Assembly (NCBI RefSeq): GCF_900117445.1 | Contig: NZ_FPEJ01000012.1 | Location: 1 to 32,114 of the forward strand | Direction: 5' to 3' | Length of the DNA stretch: 32,114 nucleotides | Source of the DNA: Hyphomicrobium sp. NDB2Meth4 | GTDB lineage: Bacteria > Pseudomonadota > Alphaproteobacteria > Rhizobiales > Hyphomicrobiaceae | Part shown: piece by piece, positions 30,731 through 32,114 of the stretch | Layout of the letters: each line of letters starts with the position of its first letter | How positions within the stretch are numbered: the stretch's first letter is position 1 | Position numbers and translations under genes: made by a program | The notes under the pieces: generated by a model | What the model was told of the DNA's origin: nothing | What the model saw: the letters and a program-made list of their open reading frames with translations, nothing else | Databases searched by the model: none

Positions 30731-31759
30731 ATGGTGCAGCCAGTCACAGTCGGCCTCGATATCGCTAAGAATGTTTTTCACGCCTACGGCGTCGACGCAC
30801 ATGGCGAGAAGGTCCTCAGCCGTGAGCTCCGCCGCGGGAAGGTCGAGGCCTTCTTTGCGAAGCTCGAACCTTGTCTGGTCGGCATCGAGGCCTGCGCGAC
30901 CGCGCATCACTGGGCCCGCACGATCGAGAAGCTCGGCCATCGGGTCCGGCTCATGCCGCCGGCATACGTGAAGCCCTATGTGAAGACACAGAAGAACGAT
31001 GCAGCCGATGCCGAAGCGATCTGCGAAGCAGTTACGCGCCCGAATATGCGGTTTGCCGAGACGAAGACCGTTGAGCAGCAGAGCGTTCTGGTGCTGCATA
31101 GAACCAGAGCCACGCTGATCACGCATCGCACCCGGATGGGCAACACGATCCGAGCGCATCTCGCGGAGTTTGGCATCACAGAAAACATCGGCCGGATTGG
31201 GCTCTCCCGACTTATCGACATGATCGTCTCGGGCGAAGATGCTCGCATAACCGATGTGACACGCCGCGCACTGATGTGCCTGGCCGATCAGTATCACCTG
31301 TTGCAGAACCAGATCCTTGAGCTCGACCGGCAGGTGATGGCTTGGCACAAGTCCAACGAGGCAAGCAAACGCCTCGCCACGATTCCCGGCATTGGCCCCC
31401 TTGCGGCGAGCGCGCTCGTTGCCTCTGTCGGCAATGCTTCCAGCTTCAAGAATGGTAGGAGTTTTGCAGCGTTCATCGGTCTGGTGCCGAAGCAATCATC
31501 GAGCGGCGGCAAAGAGCGTCTAGGCAGGATATCGAAGCGCGGCGACCACTACCTGCGATGGCTACTCGTCGTCGGTGGCCTAGCGGTAATCCGATACGCG
31601 CAGCGTCACGGCACACGCCGGCCGTGGCTGCTAAAGCTTCTGCAGCGGCGCACGACCAAGATCGCTGCCGTCGCCATGGCAAACAAGATGGCGCGGATCG
31701 CATGGGTGCTGATGGCGCGCGGCGGTGCTTATCACGAACCAGTGCCACAGGCCGCATAG
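30731..31759 (+). CDS. IS110-family transposase (DEDD recombinase)
   Basis: A 342-residue transposase. The N-terminal RuvC-like domain has D10 (VGLDIAK), E53 (GIEAC), D90 and D93 (KNDAADAEAI), the DEDD site. The C-terminal Transposase_20 domain includes LATIPGIGPLAASALVASVGNASSFKNGRSFAAFIGLVPKQ and SSGGKERLGRISKRGD, where the nucleophilic Ser of the family lies. ATG at 30731 follows GGAGGAAG. The frame is intact, so the element may be active. Such recombinases use an element-encoded guide RNA to choose donor and target sites. Confidence 0.95.
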   Translation: MVQPVTVGLDIAKNVFHAYGVDAHGEKVLSRELRRGKVEAFFAKLEPCLVGIEACATAHHWARTIEKLGHRVRLMPPAYVKPYVKTQKNDAADAEAICEAVTRPNMRFAETKTVEQQSVLVLHRTRATLITHRTRMGNTIRAHLAEFGITENIGRIGLSRLIDMIVSGEDARITDVTRRALMCLADQYHLLQNQILELDRQVMAWHKSNEASKRLATIPGIGPLAASALVASVGNASSFKNGRSFAAFIGLVPKQSSSGGKERLGRISKRGDHYLRWLLVVGGLAVIRYAQRHGTRRPWLLKLLQRRTTKIAAVAMANKMARIAWVLMARGGAYHEPVPQAA

Positions 31760-32010
31760 GAACGAGCGGGCCCAACGGGCGCGCTTCACGAGGTTGGAGA
31801 GGGCAAAAGGTAAGTCATGCAGTAACGGTCGACCACCGAGATCAGCAAAACCCAATTGTCCCAGGGCGCCTCGAGCGCGTGCTTTTGATCGGGAGCTGAT
31901 CTTGCGGATAGCATGAAGGCCATCGGTGTTCGCGCCGAGCAAAAAGGCCGGACACATGGGCGCTACCGACCAGCTCTGCGCGACAGACCAGAAAGTCCTT
32001 GCCAACGGGG
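31760..32010 (+). ncRNA. Candidate IS guide (bridge) RNA region
   Basis: A 250-bp non-coding stretch follows the transposase stop inside the element. IS1111-group members are reported to encode their guide RNA in this 3' position. A GCCC-AAC-GGGC stem lies near 31768-31778. The exact ends and loops cannot be fixed from one copy. Confidence 0.35.
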
Positions 32011-32114
32011 TGCCGTTCTCTAATCGCGCCTCCTTTGTCAAGGTTGGGTATTGCCCTTCGAGGTCACGGTTCTCTCCGCGGTCGGCGTGGCCGCCGCAAC
32101 ATCTGGTTCGAAGC

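Larger units (their letters stand above)
30657..32030 (+). mobile_element. IS110-family element (IS1111-like), right copy
   Basis: The left tip at 30657 is defined by the end of identity with the inverted copy at 1-328. The 5' leader is only 74 bp, while at least 250 bp of non-coding DNA follows the transposase. That layout, with subterminal inverted repeats (GGACGGCA at 30667-30674 and TGCCGTTC at 32011-32018, one mismatch), fits the IS1111 group. The right end near 32030 is an estimate. Confidence 0.75.

Overview
The window reads as a high-GC alphaproteobacterial chromosome, most likely Hyphomicrobiales. The clues are an NrsF-type anti-sigma factor with an ECF sigma factor, an NrtS-like protein, a GDCCVFCS-type zinc ribbon protein, DUF547/DUF3047 proteins, and an overall GC content around 60% or more. 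The taxon is inferred from family content, not from a marker gene. No rRNA, tRNA or CRISPR array was seen.

Layout. Two near-identical IS110-family (IS1111-like) copies in opposite orientation bound the window: a truncated one at 1-328 pointing left, and one at 30657 to about 32030 pointing right. From 723 to 3340 there are two small stress modules: TetR with a 4-oxalocrotonate tautomerase and an AhpD-like protein, and TetR divergent from a DsrE-like protein. Next come a small secreted Cys peptide (3607-3750) and a GT-C/GT2 glycosyltransferase pair (3778-5969). A minus-strand operon arsM-pstS-pstC-pstA-pstB (10494 down to 6029) follows, preceded on the same strand by an ECF sigma/NrsF pair (11880 down to 10613). 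A LysR gene faces a four-gene plus-strand set (AhpD-like, alpha/beta hydrolase, DUF1348, PNPOx-like; 13260-16043). A minus-strand block (19695 down to 16075) holds a DUF6969-like protein, a Cys-rich/cytochrome c fusion, a Cys-rich repeat peptide, DUF547 and DUF3047. After an L,D-transpeptidase, a zinc ribbon protein and an NrtS-like protein comes an operon of radical SAM, FAD oxidoreductase, TVP38, DUF2064-type glycosyltransferase and AhpD-like protein (25372 down to 21072). It is divergent from a TIGR04283-type glycosyltransferase, an HhH-like protein and an SRPBCC protein. From 27062 to the right IS the sequence looks accessory: a degenerate stretch, two unrecognised minus-strand genes, and a RelA/SpoT-like protein with a C-terminal HEPN-like RNxxxH motif.

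How it works together. The main finding is a repeated promoter, GTAACC-N16-CGAA, with five exact copies and one single-mismatch copy. Five of the six sit just upstream of the small secreted peptide, both Cys-rich CNPC genes, the DUF6969-like gene and the radical SAM operon. I infer that the local ECF sigma factor reads these promoters, making one metal(oid)/redox stress regulon. ArsM plus the DUF2064/TIGR04283 glycosyltransferase pair suggests organoarsenical (arsenosugar-like) metabolism, with PstSCAB supplying phosphate or phosphate/arsenate discrimination. No arsC, arsR or arsenite efflux gene was seen in the window.
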